Positions 5,111-5,236 of a stretch of 5,236 nt of DNA are shown here, piece by piece (position 1 is the stretch's first letter; each line of letters begins with the position of its first letter). Origin of the DNA: Haloferacaceae archaeon (GTDB lineage Archaea; Halobacteriota; Halobacteria; Halobacteriales; Haloferacaceae); the NCBI GenBank assembly GCA_028274825.1, contig JAQCMZ010000190.1, positions 1 to 5,236 on the forward strand. The letters run 5' to 3'. The notes under the pieces were generated by a model. That model worked only from the letters and a program-made list of their open reading frames with translations, ran no database searches and had not been told where the DNA came from. The translations under genes were made by a program, and so were the position numbers.

Positions 5111-5132
5111 GACAGACGAAACGTACTCTCTC
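5111..5132 (-). repeat. Origin recognition box 8
   Basis: Identical to box 5, 350 bp further right, same orientation, and the last box of the cluster. The pairs 1/3 and 5/8 make perfect 22-bp inverted repeats flanking the cdc6 gene. Confidence 0.8.
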
Positions 5133-5236
5133 GCTCCAGACTGCCACGCGTCAAAGCGTAGCCCAATCGCTCTGGCCTGTAATTGCCATATCAGTTTTCC
5201 CAATCTAAAGGAATATGAAACTGCACCAAAATACTA

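Larger units (their letters stand above)
3090..5137. other. Candidate replication origin (replicator) around cdc6
   Basis: Four boxes in + orientation lie upstream of the initiator gene, an inverted half-box is at its promoter, and four boxes in - orientation follow the gene. Archaeal origins characteristically have inverted ORB clusters, an AT-rich unwinding element and a neighbouring orc1/cdc6 gene, and all three occur here. The most probable opening sites are the AT-rich patches at 3361-3377 and 3503-3529. No second replication gene is in the window. That this origin fires is inference. Confidence 0.75.
4750..5236. other. Downstream origin flank, no complete gene
   Basis: Contains boxes 5-8 and the T-rich tract at 4816-4828. 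The + frame ending in TGA at 5097-5099 reads SHDLDLEVVLEALELRNKP for its last part (5022 onward), which looks protein-like and may be a gene remnant, but upstream in the same frame it runs through boxes 6 and 7, so it is not an intact gene. The last 50 bases are AT-rich with a small inverted repeat CAGTTT (5192-5197)/AAACTG (5218-5223). No gene start is seen before the window ends. Confidence 0.6.

Overview
The window looks like a piece of a haloarchaeal (class Halobacteria) replicon, most likely a plasmid, megaplasmid or secondary-origin region. The evidence is acidic, D/E-rich proteins with GC-rich third codon positions, TATA elements about 27-31 nt upstream of start codons without Shine-Dalgarno sites (leaderless transcription), an Orc1/Cdc6 initiator, and repeats of the archaeal origin recognition box (ORB) kind around it. 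The species cannot be named from this sequence.

Layout. Bases 1-1471 hold no gene I can recognise. They contain short inverted repeats, a 24-bp inverted repeat pair bracketing about 0.75 kb (270-1016), and one degenerate ORB-like box (115-136). At 1541-1828 (+) lies a small HNH-endonuclease ORF. Its frame continues after a TAA stop as a clearly protein-like stretch with no start codon, to 2212, so the locus looks like a longer gene broken by one nonsense codon. Converging on it at 2228-2497 (-) is an AbrB/MazE/SpoVT-fold antitoxin-like protein with no toxin partner. At 2678-3040 (+) is the N-terminal half of a sugar-nucleotidyltransferase (RmlA/AglF type), broken by an in-frame TAG and then cut off.

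The right half is the functional core: a complete orc1/cdc6 gene (3550-4749, +, 399 aa) embedded in its own repeat system. Upstream are four boxes in + orientation, three of them riding on a 109/108-bp tandem duplication, and a half-box next to the promoter. Downstream are four boxes in the opposite orientation. Four of the boxes are identical over 22 bp. Two downstream boxes keep the left half (ACAGACGAAA) but replace the right half with a G-string (GAGGGGTGT), as in classical archaeal ORBs. The simplest reading is a cis-acting replicator in which the Orc/Cdc6 protein binds boxes on both sides of its own gene and probably also controls its own promoter.

Taken together, the window shows an apparently intact replication-initiation module next to a decayed accessory region (broken HNH gene, orphan antitoxin, truncated sugar-nucleotide gene, possible degenerate mobile element). 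That mix is typical of plasmid or island junctions. I see no wholly new system. The most unusual points are the mixed ORB classes, the tandemly amplified ORB unit, and the unexplained 24-bp inverted repeat pair.
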